NCBI RefSeq assembly: GCF_040438645.1
Contig: NZ_CP159253.1
Location: 124,001 to 188,000 of the forward strand
Direction of reading: 5' to 3'
Length of the DNA stretch: 64,000 nt
Source: Mesorhizobium sp. WSM2240
Lineage (GTDB): Bacteria > Pseudomonadota > Alphaproteobacteria > Rhizobiales > Rhizobiaceae
Shown: positions 45,502 through 54,352 of the stretch, in pieces
How the letters are laid out: each line of letters opens with the position of its first letter
Numbering within the stretch: the first letter of the stretch is position 1
Program-made: the position numbers and the translations under genes
Notes under the pieces: generated by a model
The model's database searches: none
What the model was told of the DNA's origin: nothing
Seen by the model: the letters and a program-made list of their open reading frames with translations, nothing else

Positions 45502-45763
45502 TCGCTCTCGACGGCGAAGACGCCAGCCGATGCGAATGCGGCTCAGAACAGCCCGAGCACGCCATCATGTGCGAGCGCCTCATCTCCGTTTTTGTTCGGG
45601 ATGCTCGGATTCCTGGAGGGCGTGTCGGCGGCCAGTGCCTGTCTCGCCATGGGAGAGCGCCGTCGGATCTCGAGTTTGGGACCGGCAGACGCGAGGTAAC
45701 GCATCCAACAAGGGTCGGCACCAGGAGATCGGAAAACCATTCGCGCCCCTTTGGCGATGGAAT

Positions 45764-46621
45764 CTAATGCAGATGCCTTAGCTTGTCAGGGTTCCGCACC
45801 ACATAGATCGCTACGACCTTGCCGTCCTCGATTTCAAGCGCGGTCGTCTGGATTTCACCATCAGCCTCGAGCGTGATGAAGCCGGGCAATCCATTGACGA
45901 ATCCGGCGCGAATAAGCGTCGAGCCATTCTTCTGGAAAAGAGCTGCCAGAGTTTCGTGCACCTTCATGACGGCATGGAAACCGACTATAGGCTCCACAGC
46001 TGCCGGACGCTTGCCGCCGCCATCGGCATGAACGCTGACGTCGGCCGCCAACATCATACCAAGCGTCTTCATGTCGCCGCTGCGGGAGGCGTCGAAGAAC
46101 GCCTTCGCAAGCTCGATGCCACGTTGTTTATCGACCTGAAACCGGGGTCTCGCCTCCCGGACATGGCTGCGCGCGCGGCTGGCGAGCTGCCGGCAGGCGG
46201 ACGGATCTCGCTGAATGGTTGCCGCGACTTCCTCGAATCCCAGCCCGAACACGTCGTGCAGCAGGAAGGCCGCCCGCTCGAGCGGAGAAAGGCGCTCCAG
46301 CGCAAGCATCAGCGGCAAGGTTACGTCTTCCTCCTCTTCATCTTCTACGACGGGATCGGGAAGCCAGGGGCCGACGTAGGTTTCGCGCTGGCGTCGCGCC
46401 GATTTGAGCTGATCGAGGCAGAGGCGCGTGACCGTACGGCGCAGGAAAGCCTCCGGCTCGCGCACCTCGCTGCGGTCCGTCCTCATCCAGCGGATGAAGG
46501 CTTCCTGGACAATGTCCTCGGCATCGGCCACGGAGCCGAGCATGCGATAGGCGACGCGAACGAGCTTTGGACGCAGCGGGTCGAAACCCGCCGCTGCGTC
46601 CTCGTTCGGGACGTCCGCCAT
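45764..46621 (-). CDS. ECF41-type RNA polymerase sigma factor with SnoaL-like C-terminus
   Basis: 285-residue extracytoplasmic-function sigma factor: sigma2 region (LVRVAYRMLGSVADAEDIVQ, EAFIRWMR), sigma4 region (LSPLERAAFLLHDVFGLGFE, EVAATIQRDPSACRQLASRA), then a SnoaL-like domain of about 110 residues. The ECF41 hallmark NPDKL is present near the C-terminus (VVRNPDKLRHLH). In this group the C-terminal domain regulates the sigma in place of an anti-sigma factor, and the usual partner is a carboxymuconolactone decarboxylase/oxidoreductase gene, present here directly upstream. The start overlaps that gene's stop by one base. Confidence 0.9.
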   Translation of the reverse strand: MADVPNEDAAAGFDPLRPKLVRVAYRMLGSVADAEDIVQEAFIRWMRTDRSEVREPEAFLRRTVTRLCLDQLKSARRQRETYVGPWLPDPVVEDEEEEDVTLPLMLALERLSPLERAAFLLHDVFGLGFEEVAATIQRDPSACRQLASRARSHVREARPRFQVDKQRGIELAKAFFDASRSGDMKTLGMMLAADVSVHADGGGKRPAAVEPIVGFHAVMKVHETLAALFQKNGSTLIRAGFVNGLPGFITLEADGEIQTTALEIEDGKVVAIYVVRNPDKLRHLH

Positions 46622-47094
46622 CAGGCGGCGGCCTTGGCCTGAATCGCTTTCGCGGCCGCCGGATCGACGAACAGCCCGAAGCCGACCGCGAGACGGTTCC
46701 AGCCGTTGATGATGTTGATCATCAGCGTGAGTTTCACCTGCTCCTCTTCCGAAAACTCTTGGCTCAGGGCTTCATAGGCACTTTGGTGCGTGTGTCCCTC
46801 GGAGAGCCGAGTCAGCGCCTCGGTCCAGCCGAGCGCGGCGCGTTCGCGCTCCGTATAGCATGGCGCCTCGCGCCAGGCTGACAGCAGGTAGAGGCGCTGT
46901 TCGGTTTCTCCCTTCTCGCGCGCTGCCGCTGTATGCATGTTGAGGCAGTTGGCGCAGCCGTTGATCTGCGAGGCGCGGATCTCCACGAGCCCGACGAGGC
47001 TCGATTCCAGGCTCGAATGGATGGCGAGCGACGTCCCCATCCAGCTCTTCATCAGCGCAGGGGCGGCGGCGAAGGGATCGAGTTTGGCGGTCAT
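46621..47094 (-). CDS. Carboxymuconolactone decarboxylase / AhpD-like protein
   Basis: 157-residue AhpD-fold protein with the redox motif NGCANCLNMHTAAAREKGE (Cys-x2-Cys-x3-His) near residue 45, and WTEALTRLSEGH typical of the ECF41-linked subgroup. AAGGAG lies upstream of the ATG at 47094; the frame is open to 47265 but not family-like. It forms a two-gene operon with the ECF41 sigma factor and is its expected target gene. The reaction is unknown, probably peroxide or thiol-related. Confidence 0.88.
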   Translation of the reverse strand: MTAKLDPFAAAPALMKSWMGTSLAIHSSLESSLVGLVEIRASQINGCANCLNMHTAAAREKGETEQRLYLLSAWREAPCYTERERAALGWTEALTRLSEGHTHQSAYEALSQEFSEEEQVKLTLMINIINGWNRLAVGFGLFVDPAAAKAIQAKAAA

Positions 47095-47406
47095 GATTGG
47101 CTCCTTTTCTGTTGGTTCCGACATCATGACGAGGCAGGACCTGCCGGTGTGACATACTCGCCGATTTTTTGTTCGTTCGCGCCACAAGGCTACAGCGGTC
47201 GGCTTCGCTGTGCCCCTGGACGGGATGTTGAGCCGAGGGCTGGATCGGTGTCCGCGACAGACCATGCTGGCCCCTACAACAGCCCCCGGGCTGACCCGAA
47301 CCGATGCAAGGCCAGGTTCGTCTCACTCGACATGTTCAAAGCGCGCGCGTAACGCCTGTAACAATCTGGATCGCCGGGCGCCTCAAGCCAGAACCGCCTT
47401 GAATGC
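47095..47406. other. Intergenic region between the sigma-factor operon and matB
   Basis: About 310 bases. It should hold the promoter of the sigma-factor operon and the end of the malonate operon. I see no gene and no strong terminator; the frames here are short and unlike known proteins. Confidence 0.35.
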
Positions 47407-48939
47407 TTAGCCCTGGGGTTGCAGGACCGGTGCGTAGAGACCCACATACTCGTCCCGCAACACTTTCTTTTGGACCTTGCCCATAGTGTTGCGTGGCAGC
47501 TCATCGACGAAGATCACCCGCTTGGGCTGCTTGTATCGGGCCAGCCGGCCGTCAAGCGCGGCGACAATCGCCTTCTCATCTATTGCCGCCTCGCTTTCCC
47601 TGACGACGATCGCGGTCACGCTTTCCCCGAAATCGGGGTGCGGTACGCCGATGACGGCGCTTTCCACCACTCCGGGAAGCTGATCGATCTCGACCTCCAC
47701 TTCCTTCGGATAGATGTTGTAGCCGCCGGAAATCACGAGATCCTTGCCGCGGCCGACGATCGAGACATAGCCGCGATCGTCGATCTGACCGAGGTCGCCG
47801 GTGATGAAGAAGCCGTCGTCGCGGAACTCGGCCTGGGTTTTTTCGGGCATACGCCAATAGCCCTTGAATACGTTCGGTCCCTTCACCTCGATCATGCCGG
47901 TGGCGCCTCGTGGCAAGGCGCTGCCTGTATCGGGATCGACCACCCGAAGCTGCACGCCCGGTAGCGGCAAACCGACCGTGCCGGCGATCCGGTCGCCGTC
48001 ATAGGGGTTCGACGTGTTCATATTGGTCTCGGTCATGCCGTAGCGTTCGAGGATGGCGTGGTCGGTGCGCTCACGAAAAGCGCGATGCGTATCGGCCAGA
48101 AGCGGGGCGGAACCAGAGATGAAAAGCCGCACGCCGGCCGCCGCCTCGCGAGTGAGACCGGGATGCTGCAGCAGGCGGACATAGAAGGTCGGCACGCCCA
48201 TCATCGTCGTCGCCCGGCCCATCAGGGCCAATATCTGGTCTGGATCGAATTTTGGCAGGAACAGCATCGACGCGCCGGCAGCCAGGATCGTGTTGGTCGC
48301 AACGAACAGCCCGTGCGTATGGAAGATCGGCAAGGCGTGGATCAGCCGGTCGTCAGCGGTGAATCGCCAGTAGTTCCTTAGCGTCAAGGCGTTCGACAGG
48401 AGATTGTCGTGCGTCAGCATCGCGCCTTTTGAGCGCCCGGTGGTGCCGGAAGTGTAAAGGATCGCGGCGAGATCATCCGCACCACGCGCGACATCCGCGA
48501 ATTCCGCATCTGTGACGGCGGCCTTTTCCATCACCGAGCCGCCGCCGAACTCGTCCAGCGTTTCGACTTTTCCGCCATGCGCTTTGGCGATCCCACTTAT
48601 GCCGGCTTCGGCGCCTGGCGCGCAAATGACGAGGCGTGGTTCCGCGTCTCCGATGAAATAGTCGAGCTCAGCCAGCGTGTAGGCGATATTGAGCGGCAGA
48701 TAGACCGCCCCGGCGCGCAGGCAGGCGAGATAGACCATCAGCGCTTCGACGCTCTTTTCAACCTGGACCGCGACGCGATCGCCCGGCTCCACGCCCAATC
48801 CGGCCAGGACGCCGGCAATGCGGCCTGAAACATCGAGCATATCGCCATAGGTCCAGACTCGCCCCTCCGGCGTTTCGATGAAGGGCGCCTTCGTTGATGC
48901 GATCGCCGTGCGGATCGCATCGAACATATGGTTGCTCAC
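47407..48939 (-). CDS. matB: Malonyl-CoA synthetase
   Basis: Activates malonate to malonyl-CoA with ATP. A 510-residue ANL-superfamily enzyme: the P-loop-like ILYTSGTTGRSKGAMLTHDN near residue 160, the A5 motif ERYGMTETNMNTSNPYDGDR, GVPTFYVRLLQ, FFITGDLGQIDDRGYVSIVG, RGKDLVISGGYNIYPKEVE and the C-terminal catalytic lysine in LPRNTMGKVQK. The start is GTG at 48939, eight bases after GGGAG; an in-frame ATG four codons later is possible. It lies five bases after matA. Acyl-CoA substrate follows from the adjacent decarboxylase and malonate transporter. Confidence 0.94.
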   Translation of the reverse strand: MSNHMFDAIRTAIASTKAPFIETPEGRVWTYGDMLDVSGRIAGVLAGLGVEPGDRVAVQVEKSVEALMVYLACLRAGAVYLPLNIAYTLAELDYFIGDAEPRLVICAPGAEAGISGIAKAHGGKVETLDEFGGGSVMEKAAVTDAEFADVARGADDLAAILYTSGTTGRSKGAMLTHDNLLSNALTLRNYWRFTADDRLIHALPIFHTHGLFVATNTILAAGASMLFLPKFDPDQILALMGRATTMMGVPTFYVRLLQHPGLTREAAAGVRLFISGSAPLLADTHRAFRERTDHAILERYGMTETNMNTSNPYDGDRIAGTVGLPLPGVQLRVVDPDTGSALPRGATGMIEVKGPNVFKGYWRMPEKTQAEFRDDGFFITGDLGQIDDRGYVSIVGRGKDLVISGGYNIYPKEVEVEIDQLPGVVESAVIGVPHPDFGESVTAIVVRESEAAIDEKAIVAALDGRLARYKQPKRVIFVDELPRNTMGKVQKKVLRDEYVGLYAPVLQPQG

Positions 48940-48943
48940 GATG

Positions 48944-50356
48944 TCAGCTCCCTGTTTTCGCGGCTACTTCGATTTGCTTCTCCGTCTCCGCCTCCGGCGC
49001 AGGCAATGACCGCCGCGGTGCACGTTCATTGCGCAATAGCCGTTTGACGGCGGGGGCTGCAACAACTTCGCCGCGTTCGACGAAGGCCTCGTGGTTGGCC
49101 TCGATGTCGTCGAGCTTGTAGAGGTAGTTGACCATCACCCCGTGCGACTGGCGCATGGCGCGCGGCGACTGATCGGCGAGGAAGTTAATGCGTTCGAGCC
49201 GCGCGCCATTGCCGAGATGGAAGCGGGCGACCGGGTCGATCGGCAGGCCGCGAGGGTTGCGAGTGCGCAAGAGATAATGCGCCGCCGCTGGCAGGATCGA
49301 CGCTTCGACCGCGGCCCGTGTTTTCGGATCGCTGGACCATTCCGGATGCTCGAGCAACTGCAGTGATTTCCGGTCGGCGTCGCTCAATTCGCCCGAAGCC
49401 GTATCCATCTCCGATGCCAGCCAGCGGGAAAAGCCTGGCAGCGGCGACAGCGTCGCGAACGTTTCCAGCTTTGGCAGGTCGCGGCGCAATTCCTCCACCA
49501 CCTGCTTGATCAGGAAATTGCCGAAGGAAATGCCGCGCAGGCCATCTTGGCAATTGGAGATCGAATAGAATACGGCCGTCGTGGCGTCCTCCGCCCGGAT
49601 AGGCGCCCGCGCTTCGTTGAGCAATTCCGAAATCGAGCCGGAAATCGACTTTGTAAGTGCGACTTCGACGAAAATCAGAGGCTCGTCGACGAGTTGCGGA
49701 TGAAAGAAGGCGAAGCAGCGACGGTCTTCAGGGCCGAGCCGGCGGCGCAACTCATTCCAGTCGCCTATCTCGTGCACGGCCTCATACCGTATGATCTTTT
49801 CCAGGACGTTGGCCGGCGCGGACCAGCCAATGGGCGTCAGCACCAAAAAGCCGCGGTTGAACCACGATCCGAACAGATGGCTGAAATCGGCGTCCACGGC
49901 TTCCAGATCGCGGTTGCTGGCCATCTGGTCCAGCAATGCCTCGCGCATCTGCACCAGGGTTGCAATGCCGTTGGGTGCAAGGTTCAGCCGGCGGATCAAC
50001 TCCTGCCGCCGGGGCTCGGCGGCGGCATGCAATTCGCGCAGCGTCTGAGGCGAGCGCTCCTCCCGATAGGCTTCGATCGCCCTCTCAAGACGTTCGGGGT
50101 CGGGGCCGAATTTTTCGAGCAACATTGCCATGAACGCGCGGCGATCGTCCTGGTTGGAACGCCGCCAGCGCTCCAGTATGTCGTCTGCCAGCGCCATGCC
50201 GGAAGCTTCGCCTCGCCGTGAAAGCAGGTTCTGGCAGGCTCGTTCAAGGTCGCCGGCACCCTCCGCCGGCAGGGGTTGCCAGCCGAGGGACAAAAGCCTG
50301 CGCCCTCTTTCGGCTATCGTCTGCAGCATGTCGCCGAATATGGATGAGGTGTTCAT
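48944..50356 (-). CDS. matA: Malonyl-CoA decarboxylase
   Basis: Converts malonyl-CoA to acetyl-CoA. The 470-residue protein shows the MCD layout: a helical N-terminal domain (to about residue 140) and a catalytic domain with FGSWFNRGFLVLTPIGWSAP, YEAVHEIGDWNELRRRL, RCFAFFHPQLVDEPLIFVEV, FYSISNCQDGLRGISFGNFL and a catalytic-His region near HGVMVNYLYKLDDIEANHEA. The ATG at 50356 overlaps the transporter-gene stop (ATGA). Together with matB it gives the two-step malonate route. Confidence 0.94.
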   Translation of the reverse strand: MNTSSIFGDMLQTIAERGRRLLSLGWQPLPAEGAGDLERACQNLLSRRGEASGMALADDILERWRRSNQDDRRAFMAMLLEKFGPDPERLERAIEAYREERSPQTLRELHAAAEPRRQELIRRLNLAPNGIATLVQMREALLDQMASNRDLEAVDADFSHLFGSWFNRGFLVLTPIGWSAPANVLEKIIRYEAVHEIGDWNELRRRLGPEDRRCFAFFHPQLVDEPLIFVEVALTKSISGSISELLNEARAPIRAEDATTAVFYSISNCQDGLRGISFGNFLIKQVVEELRRDLPKLETFATLSPLPGFSRWLASEMDTASGELSDADRKSLQLLEHPEWSSDPKTRAAVEASILPAAAHYLLRTRNPRGLPIDPVARFHLGNGARLERINFLADQSPRAMRQSHGVMVNYLYKLDDIEANHEAFVERGEVVAAPAVKRLLRNERAPRRSLPAPEAETEKQIEVAAKTGS

Positions 50357-51669
50357 ATCCCGGCTCCGAGCATCTGGTTGGGCAGCCAGGTAGCAATACC
50401 GGGAAAGATGCACAGAATGGCGATGGCGAGTATCATCACAAGCACGTAAGGCAGCGCCCCCCATAAAATCTCCCGGGTCGGTATACCGGGCGCGATAGCG
50501 TTGATGACGAACAGGTTGAGCCCGATCGGCGGCGAGATCAGCCCGATCTCCATGTTGATGGTGAGCACGATTGCGAACCAGTAGGGATCAAATCCCGCCT
50601 GCACAATGATCGGGAACAGCAGCGGCGCCGACATGACAATGACCGCCACCGGCGGCAGGAACATGCCGGCCACCAGCAGGAACACGTTGATGGTCGCCAT
50701 CAGCACCCACCGGTTGACCTCCATCTCGGTAATCGCGCCGGCTATCGTCTGCGTGATGAACAGCGACGACAGCGCGAAGGCGAACAGCTCGGCCGCCGCC
50801 AGGATCATCATGATCATCACGCTTTCGCGCATGGCGGTGGTGAAAATATTGGAGACGGGCCGGAACCTGAACAGCCTGTAGGCGATGACAACAACAACAA
50901 CAGTGAGGAACGCGCCCGCGCCTGCCGCCTCGGACGGTGTGGCAATGCCGCCGTAGAGCACGTAAAGCACGCCTGCAATGATCAGAAGGAAAGGCAGCAC
51001 GCGGGGCAGGTTCGACAATTTTTCCGCCAGCGTGTAGCGCACCGCGCGGCTGGCGAAGTCGTAGCCTTTGCGTTTGCAGTCGATCAGCGCCCAGGTCATG
51101 AACATGGCCGTCAGCATAAGGCCAGGAATTACCCCCGCCATGAAAAGTCGGCCGATCGAGGTTTCAGTCGAGATGCCATAGACGATGAGTGTGACCGAGG
51201 GCGGGATCAGAATGCCGAGCGTGCCGCCGGCTGCGATCGAGCCCGCGGCGACCGAGGACGGATAGCCGCGTTGCGTCATCTCGGGAATGCCTATCTTGCC
51301 GATCGCTGCTGCGGTCGCCGGCGAAGAGCCTGTCAGGCCGGCGAAGATGGCGCAGGCGCCGATATTGGAAAGCACCAGTCCTCCTGGAATGCGATTCAGC
51401 CAGCGGTCGAGCGCCAGATAGAGATCGCTGCCGGCCGGCGACGAGGCCACCGCAGCCCCCATCAGCACGAACATGGGGATCGCGACGAAGGCGAGATTGG
51501 CGATGCCCGAATACATCGTCTCGGACATCACGTAGAACATGCCGACGCCGCCATCGAGGAGCAGAGCGGTAACGGCCGCCAGGCCGAGCGCGAAGGCGAT
51601 CGGCATGCCGGTGCCAAGCAGAACGAAAAGACCGGCGATCAATACCAGCCCGGCAGTGGTTGGGCTCAT
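50353..51669 (-). CDS. matM: Malonate TRAP transporter, large permease subunit (DctM family)
   Basis: 438-residue DctM-type TRAP permease, about 12 membrane helices. N-terminal GLVLIAGLFVLLGTGMPIAF, then AIPMFVLMGAAVASSPAGSD, ATAAAIGKIGIPEMTQRGYP, GTLGILIPPSVTLIVYGIST (typical TRAP signature) and a C-terminal stretch with EIGLISPPIGLNLFVINAIA. The start overlaps the matQ stop (ATGA). Malonate specificity follows from the mat genes next to it and from the Sinorhizobium meliloti matPQM precedent. Confidence 0.92.
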   Translation of the reverse strand: MSPTTAGLVLIAGLFVLLGTGMPIAFALGLAAVTALLLDGGVGMFYVMSETMYSGIANLAFVAIPMFVLMGAAVASSPAGSDLYLALDRWLNRIPGGLVLSNIGACAIFAGLTGSSPATAAAIGKIGIPEMTQRGYPSSVAAGSIAAGGTLGILIPPSVTLIVYGISTETSIGRLFMAGVIPGLMLTAMFMTWALIDCKRKGYDFASRAVRYTLAEKLSNLPRVLPFLLIIAGVLYVLYGGIATPSEAAGAGAFLTVVVVVIAYRLFRFRPVSNIFTTAMRESVMIMMILAAAELFAFALSSLFITQTIAGAITEMEVNRWVLMATINVFLLVAGMFLPPVAVIVMSAPLLFPIIVQAGFDPYWFAIVLTINMEIGLISPPIGLNLFVINAIAPGIPTREILWGALPYVLVMILAIAILCIFPGIATWLPNQMLGAGI

Positions 51670-52292
51670 GATGGTCTTCCTTCGCTCGGCTCGAGATCGG
51701 CAAATGCCGAAATCTCCGCATCGGGTTCGAGCGCGGCTGCACCCTCGTCGGTGTGAAGTCTTAGGATTTCGGCGAAATATTGCAGGCACAGCATCGCGAA
51801 ACCTATTGGCACCGCCGAGTACGGAATCCAGAGCGGAGGAGCCCACACGGTCGGCGACGTCCACTCGTTCACCCACGCTTCGTGAAAGTTTATCCAGCCG
51901 GCGACCAGCATGACCGAGCAGAAAATCAGGCCGAGCCAGCATCCCGCCAGCCTCAGCATGAGGCGTGTCGCATCGCCGACCAGATGCTCGATGACGTCGA
52001 CGCCCACATGCCCTTTCTTCAGGAGCACGTAAGGCGCGCCGACGAAGATCGCGGCGGTTGCCGAATAGACGACGAAGTCGGTTTGCCAGATCGTGGCCTC
52101 GCGCAATATGTAGCGCACGAAGATCATTTGGCAGACGCCCAGCATCGCCAGCGCCAGGAGAAATGTTGCAAGTGCCCCCAACGCCCGCGAGACGTTGCTC
52201 ACGGTACGGATGTAGCTTTTGATCATCGTCGTACCCGCTTTCGGGATTGACGGCGGCGCGTCAGCGGACTGGCGGCCGCCGGAAGGGTTCAT
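51666..52292 (-). CDS. matQ: Malonate TRAP transporter, small permease subunit (DctQ family)
   Basis: About 208 residues with four predicted membrane helices, e.g. ALGALATFLLALAMLGVCQM and LMLRLAGCWLGLIFCSVMLV, and the DctQ-like IWQTDFVVYSATAAIFVGAP with HVGVDVIEHLVG. The ATG at 52292 overlaps the matP stop; an internal ATG at 52226 (MIKSYIRTVSNV) is a plausible alternative start. Long acidic tail after the last helix (EGAAALEPDAEISAFADLEP). Confidence 0.88.
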   Translation of the reverse strand: MNPSGGRQSADAPPSIPKAGTTMIKSYIRTVSNVSRALGALATFLLALAMLGVCQMIFVRYILREATIWQTDFVVYSATAAIFVGAPYVLLKKGHVGVDVIEHLVGDATRLMLRLAGCWLGLIFCSVMLVAGWINFHEAWVNEWTSPTVWAPPLWIPYSAVPIGFAMLCLQYFAEILRLHTDEGAAALEPDAEISAFADLEPSEGRPS

Positions 52293-53293
52293 TTCACCGC
52301 GAGCGCCTTCTGGATCAGTTCCTCGCCGCCTTCGACCTTCTCGGCGAAGTTCTTGTAGGACGACTCCTTGGCGATCGCGAGCCAGGCGTCGTAATCCTCT
52401 TTGGACATCTCGACGACCTCGACGCCGGCCTTCTTGAAGGTGTCGACCATGATCTGGTCGCCCTTCTTGATCTCCTCGTTGAAATAGGCTTCCGCCTTTT
52501 CCGCCGCCGCCAGTATCGCCTGCTGTTGCTCCTGCGTCAGGCCATCATAGACCTGCTTCGACATGAGGATGGGCTCGTACATGAACCAAAGCGCGTTTTC
52601 GCCCGGGGCGGTCAGACACTTGACCTGCTCATGGAGCCTGTAGGAGACGAAGCTTGCCGAGGATGTGTTGGTCGCGTCGAGCACGCCGGTCTGCATCGCC
52701 GTGTAGATTTCCGACGAGGGCATCGAGGTGATCGACGCGCCTGCAGCGGCGAGCATCTCCTCGAAGGCGGGGCCTGCCGCGCGGATGACCTGTCCCTTGA
52801 CCGTATCCGGTGAGGTGATGCACCCCTTGGTCGACGCAAAGGCGCCTGACAGCCAGGCGTCGGCGATGACGACCACTCCGGCTTCCTCGATCTCCTTCTT
52901 GATCACGGCCATGAACTCGGAATCGTTCAGTCGCTCCGCGCGATCCAGGCTGCCGACCAAGCCCGGCATGAGCGTCGCCGAGAACACAGCGTGACGGCCG
53001 GAGGCGTAGTCGAGCGGGAATGATGACATGGCGAGCAGGCCGCGCGTCATCGCGTTCCACTGTTCGTTGGGCTTGTAGAGCGACGCGCCGGGATAGACCT
53101 GGATTTCGAGCCCGACATTGGCCGCCGCGACCTCCTTGGCGATGATCTGCACCATCTCGTCGCGAGGGTCGCCCTTGCCGCCGGGAAATTGATGCGAGGC
53201 CTTGAGCACGGTCTGGGCCTGTGCGGCCCCCGCGATCACGCAGCCGGCGGCGAGAGCCGTCGCCAGCCTGAGAAGGTTCGCAAAGATTTTCAT
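52289..53293 (-). CDS. matP: Malonate TRAP transporter, periplasmic binding protein (DctP family)
   Basis: 334 residues with a classic signal peptide (MKIFANLLRLATALAAGCVI, then AGAAQA for cleavage). The mature part starts TVLKASHQFPGGKGDPRDEM. DctP features include LGLEIQVYPGASLYKPNEQW-like text, the substrate-Arg region VKGQVIRAAGPAFEEMLAAA, and QTGVLDATNTSSASFVSYRL. AGGGAGGAA lies before the ATG at 53293. First gene of the malonate operon, divergent from matR. Confidence 0.92.
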   Translation of the reverse strand: MKIFANLLRLATALAAGCVIAGAAQAQTVLKASHQFPGGKGDPRDEMVQIIAKEVAAANVGLEIQVYPGASLYKPNEQWNAMTRGLLAMSSFPLDYASGRHAVFSATLMPGLVGSLDRAERLNDSEFMAVIKKEIEEAGVVVIADAWLSGAFASTKGCITSPDTVKGQVIRAAGPAFEEMLAAAGASITSMPSSEIYTAMQTGVLDATNTSSASFVSYRLHEQVKCLTAPGENALWFMYEPILMSKQVYDGLTQEQQQAILAAAEKAEAYFNEEIKKGDQIMVDTFKKAGVEVVEMSKEDYDAWLAIAKESSYKNFAEKVEGGEELIQKALAVK

Positions 53294-53370
53294 TATTTCC
53301 TCCCTATTGTTCCGGCCCTCCAGCCGATTGGGATGATTGACGCCAATCTTGCGCGCAAAGTCAATACAGA

Positions 53371-53378
53371 TGTATACA
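53371..53378. promoter_or_regulatory. TGTATACA palindrome between matP and matR, candidate MatR operator
   Basis: A perfect TGTATACA lies in the 119-base divergent spacer, 35 bases before the matR start. GntR-type malonate regulators of rhizobia are reported to bind sites centred on TGTA/TACA, so this is the likely control site for both directions. The assignment rests on memory of that motif. Confidence 0.5.
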
Positions 53379-53412
53379 AAAACACTATTCCTGCATAATA
53401 GCGAGACATCCA

Positions 53413-54078
53413 TTGGCCGCCAGCACCTTCCACAAATTGCGCGACGAGATCGAAAACGGCATCGTCACTGGAACTCTCGCGCCTGGATCGCGGCTTGACG
53501 AGGTGCAACTCGCCAGCCGATTTGGGGTTTCGCGCACGCCTATCCGGGAAGCGTTGATGCAATTGGGCGCGATCGGTCTGGTCGAGATAAGGCCGCGTCG
53601 CGGTGCGGTGGTGGTCAATCCTGGCCCGAACCGCATATACGAGATGTTCGAGGTGATGGCCGAACTGGAAGGAATGGCCGGCTCGCTCGCAGCCCGACGT
53701 TATACGGAAGAGGATCGGGCGAAGTTGCTTGCAGCTCATGCAGAATGCGAGCGGTCGGTAAGAAGCGGGGATACCGACGCCTACTATTATGACAATGAGA
53801 TATTCCACCACGCCATTTATGGAGCCAGCCACAGCGGCTTTCTTTCCGACCAATGCGCGGCATTGCACCGCCGTCTGCGGCCGTATCGCCGTCTGCAACT
53901 GCGTGTCCTGAACCGGATGAAAGTGTCCTTCGGCGAGCATACCCGCATTGTCGAAGCAATCCTGGCCGGAGAAGCGGAAACCGCCCGTGACCTGCTGCGG
54001 GGCCACATCGCCGTCCAGGGAGATCGGTTTGGCGATCTCATCGCTTCGTTGACCAGCAGCGGTCAAAAGCTACTCTGA
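53413..54078 (+). CDS. matR: GntR/FadR-family regulator of malonate genes
   Basis: 221-residue regulator with an N-terminal winged helix (LRDEIENGIVTGTLAPGSRL, then ASRFGVSRTPIREALMQLGA) and a helical FCD ligand domain containing EIFHHAIYGASHSGFLSDQC and FGEHTRIVEAILAGE, with the His/Asp pattern for metal-assisted acid binding. The apparent start is TTG at 53413; no closer ATG keeps the HTH intact. Divergent from the mat operon. The same role is called GtrA in Sinorhizobium meliloti. Confidence 0.85.
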   Translation: MAASTFHKLRDEIENGIVTGTLAPGSRLDEVQLASRFGVSRTPIREALMQLGAIGLVEIRPRRGAVVVNPGPNRIYEMFEVMAELEGMAGSLAARRYTEEDRAKLLAAHAECERSVRSGDTDAYYYDNEIFHHAIYGASHSGFLSDQCAALHRRLRPYRRLQLRVLNRMKVSFGEHTRIVEAILAGEAETARDLLRGHIAVQGDRFGDLIASLTSSGQKLL

Positions 54079-54352
54079 GGCGTTGCACCGGCGGAAGCTG
54101 CTGGCCAGCCGAGCGGTCGTAAAACCACCCGCCACAGCTTTCTGGCGGAGGTAAATGCCCATGGGAATGCGATAGGAATAGCGCCGGTTATCACCACGCT
54201 CGCGCTCTCGCCAATCCCGGTGCCAGTCGCCGCGGAGACGGAAGTTCAGCCGGGCTTAAAGACAGCTGCCAACGGAACGTCGGTTTCTCAACAGTGCCTT
54301 CTTGCATTTGCGAACGCCCCGTTGAGCATGCGAACGCCCCGTTGAGCACCAA
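54079..54352. other. Spacer after matR containing a short tandem duplication
   Basis: About 270 bases between convergent genes. Apart from the 20-bp tandem repeat at its end (separate entry) I see nothing interpretable. Confidence 0.35.
54309..54348. repeat. Two perfect tandem copies of a 20-bp unit
   Basis: The unit TGCGAACGCCCCGTTGAGCA occurs at 54309-54328 and again at 54329-54348 without a mismatch, just beyond the stop codon of the minus-strand membrane-protein gene. It is a recent slippage-type duplication or the start of a variable-number repeat. Confidence 0.9.
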
